Below are positions 26,270-34,220 of a DNA stretch of 53,580 nt, piece by piece. The DNA lies in contig JAQSWU010000005.1 of NCBI GenBank assembly GCA_029266475.1, positions 1-53,580 of the forward strand, written 5' to 3'. How positions within the stretch are numbered: position 1 is the stretch's first letter; each line of letters opens with the position of its first letter. The stretch is from Rickettsiaceae bacterium. GTDB lineage: Bacteria; Pseudomonadota; Alphaproteobacteria; Rickettsiales; Rickettsiaceae. The position numbers and the translations under genes were made by a program. Under the pieces are notes generated by a model. It was not told where the DNA came from. It saw only the letters and a program-made list of their open reading frames with translations, and searched no databases.

Positions 26270-27226
26270 TTATAATATAAATTCGCCCAGTATTTTCCCC
26301 ACAGCTATATCAGATGGGTCGCTCTCATGCTCTTCAGGGGCGTTAAATGGCATTTCTGTATAACCATTCTTAAGATAAAACCTTAAGGAGCTTTGCCTTG
26401 ATTCTGCATGGATGCTTTTAACCTCAAGGCTTTTTAGCCATTTTTCTATAAATACCAAAAATATACTTCCGGCATTTTGTTTTCGCTTATCTTCTTCAAT
26501 AACAATAATCCTCATAGCTGCACGATTGCCTGGCCAGAATTGAATATGAGCGTAACCAATTATTTCAGTTCCTTGATATAGAACCAAATGCGCATGCTCA
26601 GGGTGGTTAAACGTCCAGATATAAGGATCTTCTATACCGTATGGTTTAAAGATGTATTTAGTACGAAAAATTTTAGCTGCAGCCCATTCAGTTTCATCAT
26701 TACATTTAAGCATTCGAAAGCGATTAAACCCAGCCTGCTTCAAGACTTTCCTTATAAAATCACCTTTACGCAAGGTATAATTTGTAAAACTGGAATGACT
26801 TTTATAATGCGAAGACTCCTCTTGTAAAAGCTGAGCTTTAAGTTCTGCATATTCATCTCGCGCCTTAGAATCTAACCTTAAATAATCCCTAAAAGTCAGG
26901 TTAAGCTCGATTTCTGGATGACCTTCTTCGTAAACATGTAAGTTTACTTTAGAGGAATCTATGTTTTTCCAAAAAAAATACCTGAGCGGTATATTATATT
27001 CACCCTTGAAAGTATAATTATTAAGAGTACTAACAGCTTGGTCTAAGTTACGTATTACGCAAGCAATATCGATAATATCCTTTGCGCTAAGTCCAGGCAC
27101 CGAGGTTGAGCCAATATGATGTATTGCTATAAAGTTTTCTCCTAAAACTTGCTGTATCTTTTCTGCCTCTACCTCAAACTGCTTTGGCCAATCGGGGTTG
27201 TAAGGGATAATAGAGATCTGTTGCAC
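26270..27226 (-). CDS. GrpB (UPF0157) domain fused to a GNAT domain
   Basis: Residues 1-165 form a GrpB-like nucleotidyltransferase-fold domain: ISIIPYNPDWPKQFEVEAEK, then the signature HHIGSTSVPGLSAKDIIDIA (36-55). Residues about 175-318 form a GNAT domain with YAHIQFWPGNRAAMRIIVIE and an LRFYLKNGYTEM motif B. In motif A the usual R-x-x-G-x-G is degraded to KRKQNAGS. GrpB domains occur alone and fused to other enzymes; no reaction is established for this fusion. It is second in the reverse operon, 7 bases after the Vat-type gene. Confidence 0.85.
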   Translation of the reverse strand: MQQISIIPYNPDWPKQFEVEAEKIQQVLGENFIAIHHIGSTSVPGLSAKDIIDIACVIRNLDQAVSTLNNYTFKGEYNIPLRYFFWKNIDSSKVNLHVYEEGHPEIELNLTFRDYLRLDSKARDEYAELKAQLLQEESSHYKSHSSFTNYTLRKGDFIRKVLKQAGFNRFRMLKCNDETEWAAAKIFRTKYIFKPYGIEDPYIWTFNHPEHAHLVLYQGTEIIGYAHIQFWPGNRAAMRIIVIEEDKRKQNAGSIFLVFIEKWLKSLEVKSIHAESRQSSLRFYLKNGYTEMPFNAPEEHESDPSDIAVGKILGEFIL

Positions 27227-27233
27227 AGTTTAC

Positions 27234-27866
27234 CTAAACCCTCTTCAAAGCTTCGATATCTCCTGTAGTAATGGCTTTAAGGTTATTGGTAATTTTCTCT
27301 ACCGGACAGTTCCACCAAGCAGTTTTAAGCAAGAATTCTATTGTTTCCTCATCAAAACGCTTTCGGATTACTTTTGCCGGATTGCCTCCAACAATTGTGT
27401 AAGGCTCTACTTCTTTTGTCACTAAACTATTGGTTCCTATAATAGCGCCATGACCAACTTTAACTCCTTGCATGATAGTTGCGCTATTCCCTATCCAAAC
27501 ATCATTACCAATTATGGTGTCACCCTTGCTGACTACATTCATATCAGCTTCCTTCCAATCTTTACCCATTACTTTAAAAGGGTAAGTCGAGATACCATCC
27601 ATCGCATGGTTAGCACCATTCATGATAAACCGAACTCCTGTCGCAATCTGGCAGAACTTCCCGATTATGAGCTTATCGTGCATAAACTCGAATAGGTATA
27701 ATACATTCTTTTCGAAATTATATATATCCTCTGGGTCATCATAATATGTATAGTCACCGACGATTATTTGTGGGCTTTTAATTATATTTTTAAGGAATAC
27801 TGTTCTAGTAACACCTTCAATAGGGTATAATATATTTGGATCAGGATACTTGTTATAATCTGGCAT
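27234..27866 (-). CDS. Vat/CatB-type xenobiotic acetyltransferase
   Basis: The 210-residue protein is a left-handed beta-helix (hexapeptide-repeat) acetyltransferase. The family pattern GKFCQIATGVRFIMNGANHA with the catalytic His in NHAMDGISTYPF is followed by GNDVWIGNSATIMQGVKVGH, IIGTNSLV and PYTIVGGNPAKVIRKRF. This subgroup includes streptogramin A and chloramphenicol acetyltransferases. Similar chromosomal enzymes exist with no proven resistance role. It is the first gene of the reverse five-gene operon, with a 115-base divergent promoter region shared with the next forward gene. Confidence 0.9.
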   Translation of the reverse strand: MPDYNKYPDPNILYPIEGVTRTVFLKNIIKSPQIIVGDYTYYDDPEDIYNFEKNVLYLFEFMHDKLIIGKFCQIATGVRFIMNGANHAMDGISTYPFKVMGKDWKEADMNVVSKGDTIIGNDVWIGNSATIMQGVKVGHGAIIGTNSLVTKEVEPYTIVGGNPAKVIRKRFDEETIEFLLKTAWWNCPVEKITNNLKAITTGDIEALKRV

Positions 27867-27981
27867 AATTCTTACTGTTATATGTAGAATCTCTCTACTT
27901 TAATCATTCGCTTGAGAGCACTACATTTTTCTTTTATATTATTTTTAATTTGTATAAACATAATACTTAAATATTTTACCT

Positions 27982-28545
27982 ATGACCATAGTTTTTTTAC
28001 CTCTTGCAGAGGCGCATTTTCCCTTATTACTGAAATGGCTTGAGATGCCGCATGTCAAAGAATGGTGGGATAAGGACGGGAAGTGGACAGAAGAATTGAT
28101 AAGAGAGAAATACGGTAGTTATGTCAATGGCTTTAAAAGATTAGAGCTTGCAGATAAAGTAATTAAAAAACCCATACATGCTTATATTATAACCAGCGAT
28201 AATGACCCTATAGGTTATATCCAATATTACGATGCTTATGATTTCTCTAGAGAGCAAGGCTATATTCTTAAAGAGTTGCCCTCAAGCCTTGCCTCTATCG
28301 ATCTTTTTATAGGAGAGAAGGAATATATTGGTAAAGGCTACGGGCCAAAGATTATGGATAAATTCATTCAAGATTATATATTTAAAGTTTTCGATGCTGT
28401 ATTCGTCGATCCTGACTTGCGTAACAAAGGTGCTATCAAGGCTTACGAAAAGTCTGGGTTTAATATAGCGAGAGAGCTTCCAGATAAAGGTATTGTTTGG
28501 ATGGTTAAAGAAAAAAATAACATTAGAAAAGGAGTTATTGAATGA
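27982..28545 (+). CDS. AAC(6')-like GNAT acetyltransferase
   Basis: The 187-residue protein matches the Acetyltransf_8 group containing aminoglycoside 6'-N-acetyltransferases. It has LLLKWLEMPHVKEWWDKDGKWT at the N-terminus, given here in parts (LLLKWLEMPHVKEWW and DKDGKWT), then PIGYIQYYDAYD, IDLFIGEKEYIGKGYGPKIM and VFVDPDLRNKGAIKAYEKSG. These are the conserved pieces of AAC(6')-Ib-like enzymes. Substrate specificity cannot be deduced. Its last codons overlap the start of the lipoprotein gene by 4 bases (ATGA), indicating coupled translation. Confidence 0.88.
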   Translation: MTIVFLPLAEAHFPLLLKWLEMPHVKEWWDKDGKWTEELIREKYGSYVNGFKRLELADKVIKKPIHAYIITSDNDPIGYIQYYDAYDFSREQGYILKELPSSLASIDLFIGEKEYIGKGYGPKIMDKFIQDYIFKVFDAVFVDPDLRNKGAIKAYEKSGFNIARELPDKGIVWMVKEKNNIRKGVIE

Positions 28546-29519
28546 GATTTGAACTAAGGCTAAATACTTTAATAGCATGCTTGTTAACATTTATTCTAAT
28601 AGGTTGTACAAACCTTAATAAGCCATGTGAATCATCATTGCTTAAGGCAAGTAGATCAGGCTATGTTCAAGTTGATAATGGAAAATTATTTTATCAAAGA
28701 TTTGGGTCAGGCACTCCTATCGTAATCCTTCATGGTGGGCCAGGCCTAGACCAGACCTATCTTTTACCACAAATACTAGAACTAGCAACGGATCATGAAG
28801 TTATTCTATATGATCAACGAGGCTCAGGGAAATCATTGGAAACTAAAATAAATTCCTCTTATATAAATATTGACCAGTTTACTAAAGATTTAGAGGATCT
28901 AAGAAATCATCTTAAGCTTCAAAAATTCGTACTTGCTGGCCATTCTTGGGGCGGATTACTTGCTATGAATTATGCAACTCAACATCCAAACCATCTCTCA
29001 GGCTTAATCTTTATAAGCTCTGCTCCCGCAGATTATAAAGGGCAAAAGGCTTTTATTGATAAATATGTTCAACGAACTAAACCAATTAACAACGATATAA
29101 AAGCCTTATCCAAATATAATGATTTTAAAGAGCTTTCAGATTCAGAAATATCAGATTTGTATAAAACATTATTCTCTGTCTATTTCTTTAATCCAGATGA
29201 GGTGAATAAGCTTAATCTAAATATGAATGCAGCTTCTGCCCGCAGTGGCTTCAAAGTTATGGAACATATGTCTCAAACTTCTTGGTTAAAACCTCACATA
29301 AATTTGGTACCAGGTCTGAAAAAATTGGAGGTACCTACACTTGTAATACATGGTAGGCAAGATATCGTTCCAGCATGGACTGCTCAAGAGATAAAGGATT
29401 CTATTCCCAATGCCGAAATAGCTTATTTAGAGCAGTGTGGGCACTTCCCTTATATTGAAAAGCCAAAACCATTTTTTGCTAAAATAAGGCAGCTTATAAG
29501 TAAGATTTCGCTTCCCTAA
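28542..29519 (+). CDS. Alpha/beta-hydrolase lipoprotein, proline iminopeptidase-like
   Basis: The 325-residue protein has a lipoprotein signal peptide ending in LIGC (Cys22). An alpha/beta-hydrolase domain follows, with the oxyanion-hole motif HGGPG (64-68), DQRGSGKS (91-98) and nucleophile elbow GHSWGG (133-138, Ser135). The acid lies in HGRQDIVPAW and the catalytic His in CGHFPYIEKP. This order is typical of proline iminopeptidases and related hydrolases. The lipobox is unusual for this family and places the enzyme in the envelope. Its start overlaps the preceding gene. Confidence 0.85.
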   Translation: MRFELRLNTLIACLLTFILIGCTNLNKPCESSLLKASRSGYVQVDNGKLFYQRFGSGTPIVILHGGPGLDQTYLLPQILELATDHEVILYDQRGSGKSLETKINSSYINIDQFTKDLEDLRNHLKLQKFVLAGHSWGGLLAMNYATQHPNHLSGLIFISSAPADYKGQKAFIDKYVQRTKPINNDIKALSKYNDFKELSDSEISDLYKTLFSVYFFNPDEVNKLNLNMNAASARSGFKVMEHMSQTSWLKPHINLVPGLKKLEVPTLVIHGRQDIVPAWTAQEIKDSIPNAEIAYLEQCGHFPYIEKPKPFFAKIRQLISKISLP

Positions 29520-29544
29520 CATAAAGAATAAATTTATACAAAAT

Positions 29545-30078
29545 ATGACCCAAAGTATCCAGCTCATCCCAGCCACCATCAAGGATTATCCCACCATCCA
29601 GAATATGGCACGGTTTTATGTATATGATAGAACGGCCTTCATGGTATGGGAATGCCCCGAAGATGGCATGTTTGAATGCATAGACTTCAAGCATTATTTC
29701 GAGTCCATTGAGAAAAAGGCGTTTCTGGTCAGGGTAGGTAGCGAGCTTGCAGGATTCGTATTATTAGACAAGGAAACTTTAATCGATAAAGTGGACTGGA
29801 ATATGGGAGAGTTTTTTATTCTGGCAAAATTCCAAGGGAAAGGAATTGCCTCTCAAGTTGCTCAAGAGATTTTTAAAGCTCACCCAGGTAATTGGTCGGT
29901 AGCAGTTATGCCAGAAAATATTAAAGCTGTAAGATTCTGGCGCAAGATAATAGGAGAAGTATCAAAAGGAAGCTATACAGAGGTTTTTAAGACAGCTGAA
30001 GAACTTAAAACTTCTGAAAATCCTGACCCATATAGCATGATTATTTTCTACTTCGAGGCGCGCAGTGCTAGCTCATGA
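29545..30078 (+). CDS. GNAT-family acetyltransferase
   Basis: The 177-residue protein is a GNAT domain with the motif A region MGEFFILAKFQGKGIASQVAQ, in which Q-G-K-G-I-A fits the acetyl-CoA loop. It is followed by WSVAVMPENIKAVRFWRKII, a typical motif B. The subgroup is close to proteins annotated simply as GNAT acetyltransferases; the substrate is unknown. It lies 25 bases after the lipoprotein gene and closes the forward three-gene operon. Confidence 0.85.
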   Translation: MTQSIQLIPATIKDYPTIQNMARFYVYDRTAFMVWECPEDGMFECIDFKHYFESIEKKAFLVRVGSELAGFVLLDKETLIDKVDWNMGEFFILAKFQGKGIASQVAQEIFKAHPGNWSVAVMPENIKAVRFWRKIIGEVSKGSYTEVFKTAEELKTSENPDPYSMIIFYFEARSASS

Positions 30079-30149
30079 GTCTTAAAGAGATGTTTTCAAC
30101 CGAGGTTAAGTGCAATCAAGTATATAGCAAGATAAGGACTATAAGAAGT

Positions 30150-30233
<84 letters not shown>

Positions 30234-30309
30234 TAATCTTAAATAAAGATTATAAGGGAAGAGAACAAATTAAATAGCAAAACTATCTAATTTGCTCAAA
30301 TAGAATTTA

Positions 30310-30537
30310 TTATTTTTTAATCCCAAAGCTAAGGCCTGAGAATTTCTTATTGAACGCACTAACGCTTTTGTTAGATTCGTTTGCACTCATTTTTGCTTTT
30401 TTATCCCATGCTGGATGCTTTCTAAAATCTGTCTCTACAAGGATTTTCTCGCCAGCATAAGTTGAATAGGTTTCGAATACATCTTTACCTATTTCTAATC
30501 TCAACTTCTTATAAGTTGGGTGTATTCCTTCTTTCAT
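30310..30537 (-). CDS. rpmE: 50S ribosomal protein bL31
   Basis: bL31 is a component of the large ribosomal subunit that helps form an intersubunit bridge. The 75-residue protein begins MKEGIHPTYKKLRLEIG, continues FETYSTYAGEKILVETDFRKHPAWD and ends in a KKFSG.. tail, as in alphaproteobacteria. The zinc-binding cysteines of the C+ form are absent, so this is the zinc-independent form. It lies 17 bases downstream of rpmB on the same strand. Confidence 0.93.
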   Translation of the reverse strand: MKEGIHPTYKKLRLEIGKDVFETYSTYAGEKILVETDFRKHPAWDKKAKMSANESNKSVSAFNKKFSGLSFGIKK

Positions 30538-30554
30538 AATAATATCCTAATTTA

Positions 30555-30839
30555 TTATTGGCTTAAAGCTGTTTTAACCTTTTTCTTGACAACTTGTGCA
30601 TGCTTAGATAATTGATTATCCGAAGCATTCAAAAGATAGTTGTCAAGTCCGCCTTTAATTTCAATAGATTTAAGCATACTTGCAGTAACTCTAAATCTAA
30701 AATTAGCTTTAAGAGCATCACTATTTAAAGTTACTCTTTGTAAATTAGGTAAAAATTTTCTTTTTGTTTTTCTTTCTGAGTGGGAAACTTTGTGCCCAGA
30801 TTGAACACCAACTCCGCTCAGCTCACATACTCTTGACAT
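30555..30839 (-). CDS. rpmB: 50S ribosomal protein bL28
   Basis: bL28 is a large-subunit ribosomal protein. The sequence [20 protein letters not shown], then KRKFLPNLQ and [20 protein letters not shown], is diagnostic. I use the ATG at 30839 (94 residues), which starts at the family's conserved MSR/MAR; the open frame extends 4 codons upstream to a TTG at 30851, which is unlikely. It forms an operon with rpmE. Confidence 0.95.
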   Translation of the reverse strand: MSRVCELSGVGVQSGHKVSHSERKTKRKFLPNLQRVTLNSDALKANFRFRVTASMLKSIEIKGGLDNYLLNASDNQLSKHAQVVKKKVKTALSQ

Positions 30840-30970
30840 AGAATTATCCAAGCTTTAATCAAATAAATAACATATATTGAGAGAAACTTATATAATAGTT
30901 TTTTAGACAAGTCAAGCTAAGATTGCCTCAAAATTGGGTATTTCTTTATCTAACCTTAAAAAAATATTTT

Positions 30971-31624
30971 CTATGCGCTCACTTGGGTTAGAAAAAGCCT
31001 CATGCCTTCATCATAATTTAAGCCAGCAATTTTTTCAGCAATGTTTCTATCCACTTGAAAATGGTGATAATCGATAGGTTCGCTCCAATCTCCCCCCCAT
31101 ACTTTAAAACCGTGTTGCTTGAATATTTCTACAATTGGCTCTACCTTGCCTATATAGTCCTTATTTCTATTGAGGTAGTTTATACCCTCTTTAGGGAAAA
31201 CATTAATGGAAGCATTTTCTTTGTTAAGTATAAGATAAGGGTTTTGGACAGGGTTAATATCTATGGCCATGCCGAGCCCATGCAGTGAGAGCAAGTTGCT
31301 GCCAGCAATTTTCCTATAATTAAAGCAGGAGCTGTTATTGTCCTCCATGGAAGCATCATCATTGCCATTGTAATCATCGATCAAGCGCATTTTAGCGATG
31401 GGGAATTTACGGTCATATAGTTTTTTAAATATTTTTATAACTTCTTCTGCAACGACATCTAAAGTTATAAGCTCGCCTTGCTGAGTCTGGTTATTGAAAT
31501 CACTATATAGGACTTTTAAGAGTTTAAGGCGTTCTAAAGGGATGGAGCATTCCGAAGTCCACACCTTTGTTTTAAGCATAGTTTCCCTTCTTGCTTCAGG
31601 GATGGGGTTTATGGTAAATGTCAT
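30971..31624 (-). CDS. M15-family (VanY-like) peptidase
   Basis: The protein is a zinc metallopeptidase of the M15 family, which includes D-Ala-D-Ala carboxypeptidases and L-Ala-D-Glu endopeptidases. The motif SLHGLGMAID (113-122, His115 and Asp122) fits S-x-H-x-x-G-x-A-x-D, and the second His lies in PIDYHHFQ (His187 or His188). The 217-residue protein has no clear signal peptide, although cell-wall peptidases usually act outside the cytoplasm. The exact peptide bond cannot be told. It is monocistronic. Confidence 0.82.
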   Translation of the reverse strand: MTFTINPIPEARRETMLKTKVWTSECSIPLERLKLLKVLYSDFNNQTQQGELITLDVVAEEVIKIFKKLYDRKFPIAKMRLIDDYNGNDDASMEDNNSSCFNYRKIAGSNLLSLHGLGMAIDINPVQNPYLILNKENASINVFPKEGINYLNRNKDYIGKVEPIVEIFKQHGFKVWGGDWSEPIDYHHFQVDRNIAEKIAGLNYDEGMRLFLTQVSA

Positions 31625-31778
31625 AAATTTATAAGCGTTTAATTATCCTTTATAGCTTATATTAGCCAAGCATCAAATGCAAGAACCTAGGCATGATTTG
31701 TATATATATCAAGTCTTGACTAAGGGTTACTCGTGGTTTATTTTTATTTCTGTAAATAAATTTTTTAGAAGAAGGGTT

Positions 31779-32456
31779 ATGACAATTATTAAATTTAGCG
31801 GATGCGATCTTAGCTCTGTAGCGATAAATGGCATCAATAATATTAGCACAATACCTTCAAATCCAGGGGGGCAACTAATCACTCTCTCAAATAACACGAT
31901 AACAATGCAGCATCTGCTAAATGTAAATCGTATTCAAGGGGGGGTAAAAATAAATTTTCAAAAGTCTATTTCACTCAATATTGCCGAAGGTCATAAAATA
32001 ATTGTAGAAAAAAATGATAAAGACTATGAGCTTGCCAGAGGAGTTTATAGTGAGGAGGATATTAATAAAATTGTTCATATAGCAGATTTAAAGCCTTTAA
32101 TTCCTCTCCTAGATAAGATTGATTTTGGCTCAAACAAAGTTAATATTAAGAGCTTAGAAAAGATTTTAATAAACAAAAAAGATTTGGTTGACTATATACA
32201 TAAAGGTAAAATTGAGGCAAATGAGGAGCAGATTTCAAAATTAAATACTCTGGAAGCTGATACCTACGCTAATATGCATAAAATGTTTCTAATATGGAAG
32301 GAAGCGCAATTCGATAATATAGCAAATGATATGAATAACGGCGCGAGTCTCGCTTCTCTCCCAGGCGAGCTTATTAGTATAATTTTCTCTTATATACCCC
32401 TTACTGGTGAAGATAGTATACAAAGCAAGGAAATATTAGGGGAAGATATACTCTAG
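31779..32456 (+). CDS. Hypothetical protein with C-terminal F-box-like motif
   Basis: Most of the 225-residue protein resembles nothing I know. Near the C-terminus, LASLPGELISIIFSYIPL (191-208) has the spacing of an F-box core (L-P-x-E-L-x-x-x-I-F-S-Y-L). F-box proteins recruit substrates to eukaryotic SCF ubiquitin ligases, and bacterial effectors use the motif to enter host ubiquitination. I chose the ATG at 31779 because AGAAGAAGGG lies just upstream; the open frame extends 34 codons further with no ribosome site. There is no signal peptide. An effector role is inferred. Confidence 0.55.
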   Translation: MTIIKFSGCDLSSVAINGINNISTIPSNPGGQLITLSNNTITMQHLLNVNRIQGGVKINFQKSISLNIAEGHKIIVEKNDKDYELARGVYSEEDINKIVHIADLKPLIPLLDKIDFGSNKVNIKSLEKILINKKDLVDYIHKGKIEANEEQISKLNTLEADTYANMHKMFLIWKEAQFDNIANDMNNGASLASLPGELISIIFSYIPLTGEDSIQSKEILGEDIL

Positions 32457-32479
32457 GAAATTTTAAATTATATAGAAAG

Positions 32480-32521
32480 GCTAGGAATAGTTATGTTTAA
32501 TATCGAATAACTATTTCTAGC
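32480..32521. terminator. Long hairpin between convergent genes
   Basis: GCTAGGAATAGTTAT (32480-32494) pairs with ATAACTATTTCTAGC (32507-32521) over 15 bp with one G-T wobble and a 12-base loop. It lies between the F-box-like gene and the convergent phaB. There is no long T-run, so it is a structural or weak terminator hairpin. Confidence 0.6.
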
Positions 32522-32572
32522 AGAATTTAACATTGATTTAAGTTCGTATATTAAGAGTAAAGGGCCTAATCC

Positions 32573-33298
32573 CTAAATCATATATTGTCCGCCGTTGATC
32601 GATAATGTCTCGCCAGTAATGAATCCTGCTTCTTCTGAGGCAAGGAATAATACCGCTCTTGCGATTTCATGGGCTTCTCCTAGCCTTTTTACAGGTATGT
32701 TTATGACAATTTTGCTTAATACTTCGGCTGGAACTTTTGCTACCATTTCAGTGTTAATGTAACCAGGAGCGATAGAGTTTACGGTGATACCTTTAGAAGC
32801 ACTTTCGCGTGCCAGAGCTTTAGAAAAGCCTATTAACCCAGCTTTGGCAGCCGAATAATTAGTTTGGCCCATCTGTCCAGCTTGAGCATTGATCGAGCTA
32901 ATATTAATTATTCTGCCATATTCCTGCTCACGCATTTTACCAATCACAGCGTGGCACATATTGAAGCATGAGGTAAGGTTTGTCGAGATAACGGCATGCC
33001 AGTCTTCCTTGCTCATCTTGTGTAGCATGGTATCTCGCGTTATACCTGCATTATTTATAAGGACGGAAACGCTTCTGCCGAAGTCTTCCTCAATTATTTT
33101 TACTGTCTCAATGCAGGCATCATACTCAGCAACGTCCCACTTATATACTTTTATGCCATTTTGCTTTTGAAATTCCTTTGCAGCTTCTTCATTTGATACA
33201 TAGCTAGCGGCAACATCATAGCCGGCTTTTTTAAGTTCAATGGAAATTGCTGCACCTATTCCTCTGGTGCCGCCAGTAACAATCGCAAGTTTTTTCAT
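32573..33298 (-). CDS. phaB: Acetoacetyl-CoA reductase
   Basis: PhaB reduces acetoacetyl-CoA to (R)-3-hydroxybutyryl-CoA with NADPH for polyhydroxybutyrate synthesis. The 241-residue short-chain dehydrogenase has the cofactor motif GGTRGIG (9-15), NNAG (82-85) and the catalytic Ser135, Tyr148 and Lys152. Segments INISSINAQAGQMGQTNYSA and SIAPGYINTEMVA are specific to PhaB rather than FabG. phaA and phaC are not in the window, but phaZ lies 0.9 kb away. FabG remains the only serious alternative. Confidence 0.88.
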   Translation of the reverse strand: MKKLAIVTGGTRGIGAAISIELKKAGYDVAASYVSNEEAAKEFQKQNGIKVYKWDVAEYDACIETVKIIEEDFGRSVSVLINNAGITRDTMLHKMSKEDWHAVISTNLTSCFNMCHAVIGKMREQEYGRIINISSINAQAGQMGQTNYSAAKAGLIGFSKALARESASKGITVNSIAPGYINTEMVAKVPAEVLSKIVINIPVKRLGEAHEIARAVLFLASEEAGFITGETLSINGGQYMI

Positions 33299-33378
33299 AC
33301 TATTCTCTCTTTAGTTTTGGTTTAATATAAATTTCAACCGGCAGTTTATATAAGATTTTCTTATCTTGGAAGGAATTT

Positions 33379-33465
33379 ATGAGTTTTAAAGCTATAAAGA
33401 TTGCATTGAGTAGGAAAAAGGTTTTAGTGGAGTCAAAATATATTGAAAAAGATGATTATCTCTAA
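33379..33465 (+). CDS. Possible 28-residue peptide
   Basis: A short frame with a good GGAAGGAA ribosome site directly before the ATG encodes MSFKAIKIALSRKKVLVESK and eight further residues. It is basic and has no membrane segment. It lies between phaB and an unknown gene. It may be a real small protein or a chance frame; I know no homologue. Confidence 0.25.
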   Translation: MSFKAIKIALSRKKVLVESKYIEKDDYL

Positions 33466-33606
33466 GGGGATTCGTTATATTTATTGATGATAATTTATTT
33501 TTTATACCCTTGTTTTTGTATTTATTACACCGTATGTTGAGTGAGGCTTAACAATCCAATAAGTTAGGTTTAACAGATCAACAATATCAATATAGTGAGG
33601 GTAAAA

Positions 33607-33969
33607 ATGATTAAAGGGTCAAATATAAATACAGATTCTAAAGGATCAAATTTGTTTAATAATGATGCAAGCTACAATTCAGGTACTGGTACTATTAATA
33701 TATCTGCAAATATAGGTGCTAATGCTATTTCTCAAGTAAGTAATACTAAATCATTACAATTTGCAGGCGCAGAAGGTAGTTATACAATTACAACAAAAGT
33801 AGGAGCTCATGAAGTAATGCTTATGCCTATAAGTCTTGCTACGGATAATCATGTATTTACCACTAAATCTGACCTACTCTTGGCTAATACGACTAATGCA
33901 ACAAATGTTGGCATTTTAACACTTAAAACATTAGGGAGTTCTTTTGAGCCTGATAGCGGCACAGAGTAA
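33607..33969 (+). CDS. Unknown small Ser/Thr/Asn-rich protein
   Basis: The 120-residue protein is not recognised. It is low in charge and rich in Asn, Thr, Ser and Gly, with no signal peptide or membrane segment. The ATG at 33607 has GAGGG 5 bases upstream; a GTG 12 bases earlier is less likely. A 13-bp hairpin follows (33983-34020). It lies between phaB and phaZ, so a link to storage granules is possible, but it does not resemble phasin, which is helical and rich in Ala and Gln. Confidence 0.55.
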   Translation: MIKGSNINTDSKGSNLFNNDASYNSGTGTINISANIGANAISQVSNTKSLQFAGAEGSYTITTKVGAHEVMLMPISLATDNHVFTTKSDLLLANTTNATNVGILTLKTLGSSFEPDSGTE

Positions 33970-33982
33970 TATATGATATTAG

Positions 33983-34020
33983 ATAGCCAAATTATTCCCA
34001 TGAATGGATAATTTGGCTAT
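33983..34020. terminator. Hairpin after the unknown small gene
   Basis: ATAGCCAAATTAT (33983-33995) pairs perfectly with ATAATTTGGCTAT (34008-34020) with a 12-base loop. It lies 14 bases after the stop of the preceding gene and is followed by a weak TCTTA run. It is AT-rich but long; a terminator is likely. Confidence 0.6.
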
Positions 34021-34220
34021 TCTTAGAGTCTTTACTGACAAGGTAAAGACACCTTACGTCAATTCAATTCCAGACCTAACGGAAAAACGTAAAAGCTTTG
34101 CGCCACAAGCAGAAGTTAAGTTGGACGAAAGATAAAAAACAAGCTTATCATCATATTGTGTAAGTTAATGACACAGTAAGTTGAACAGAAGCTGTACCCC
34201 TGAAAGAGTCTTACTTTTGT

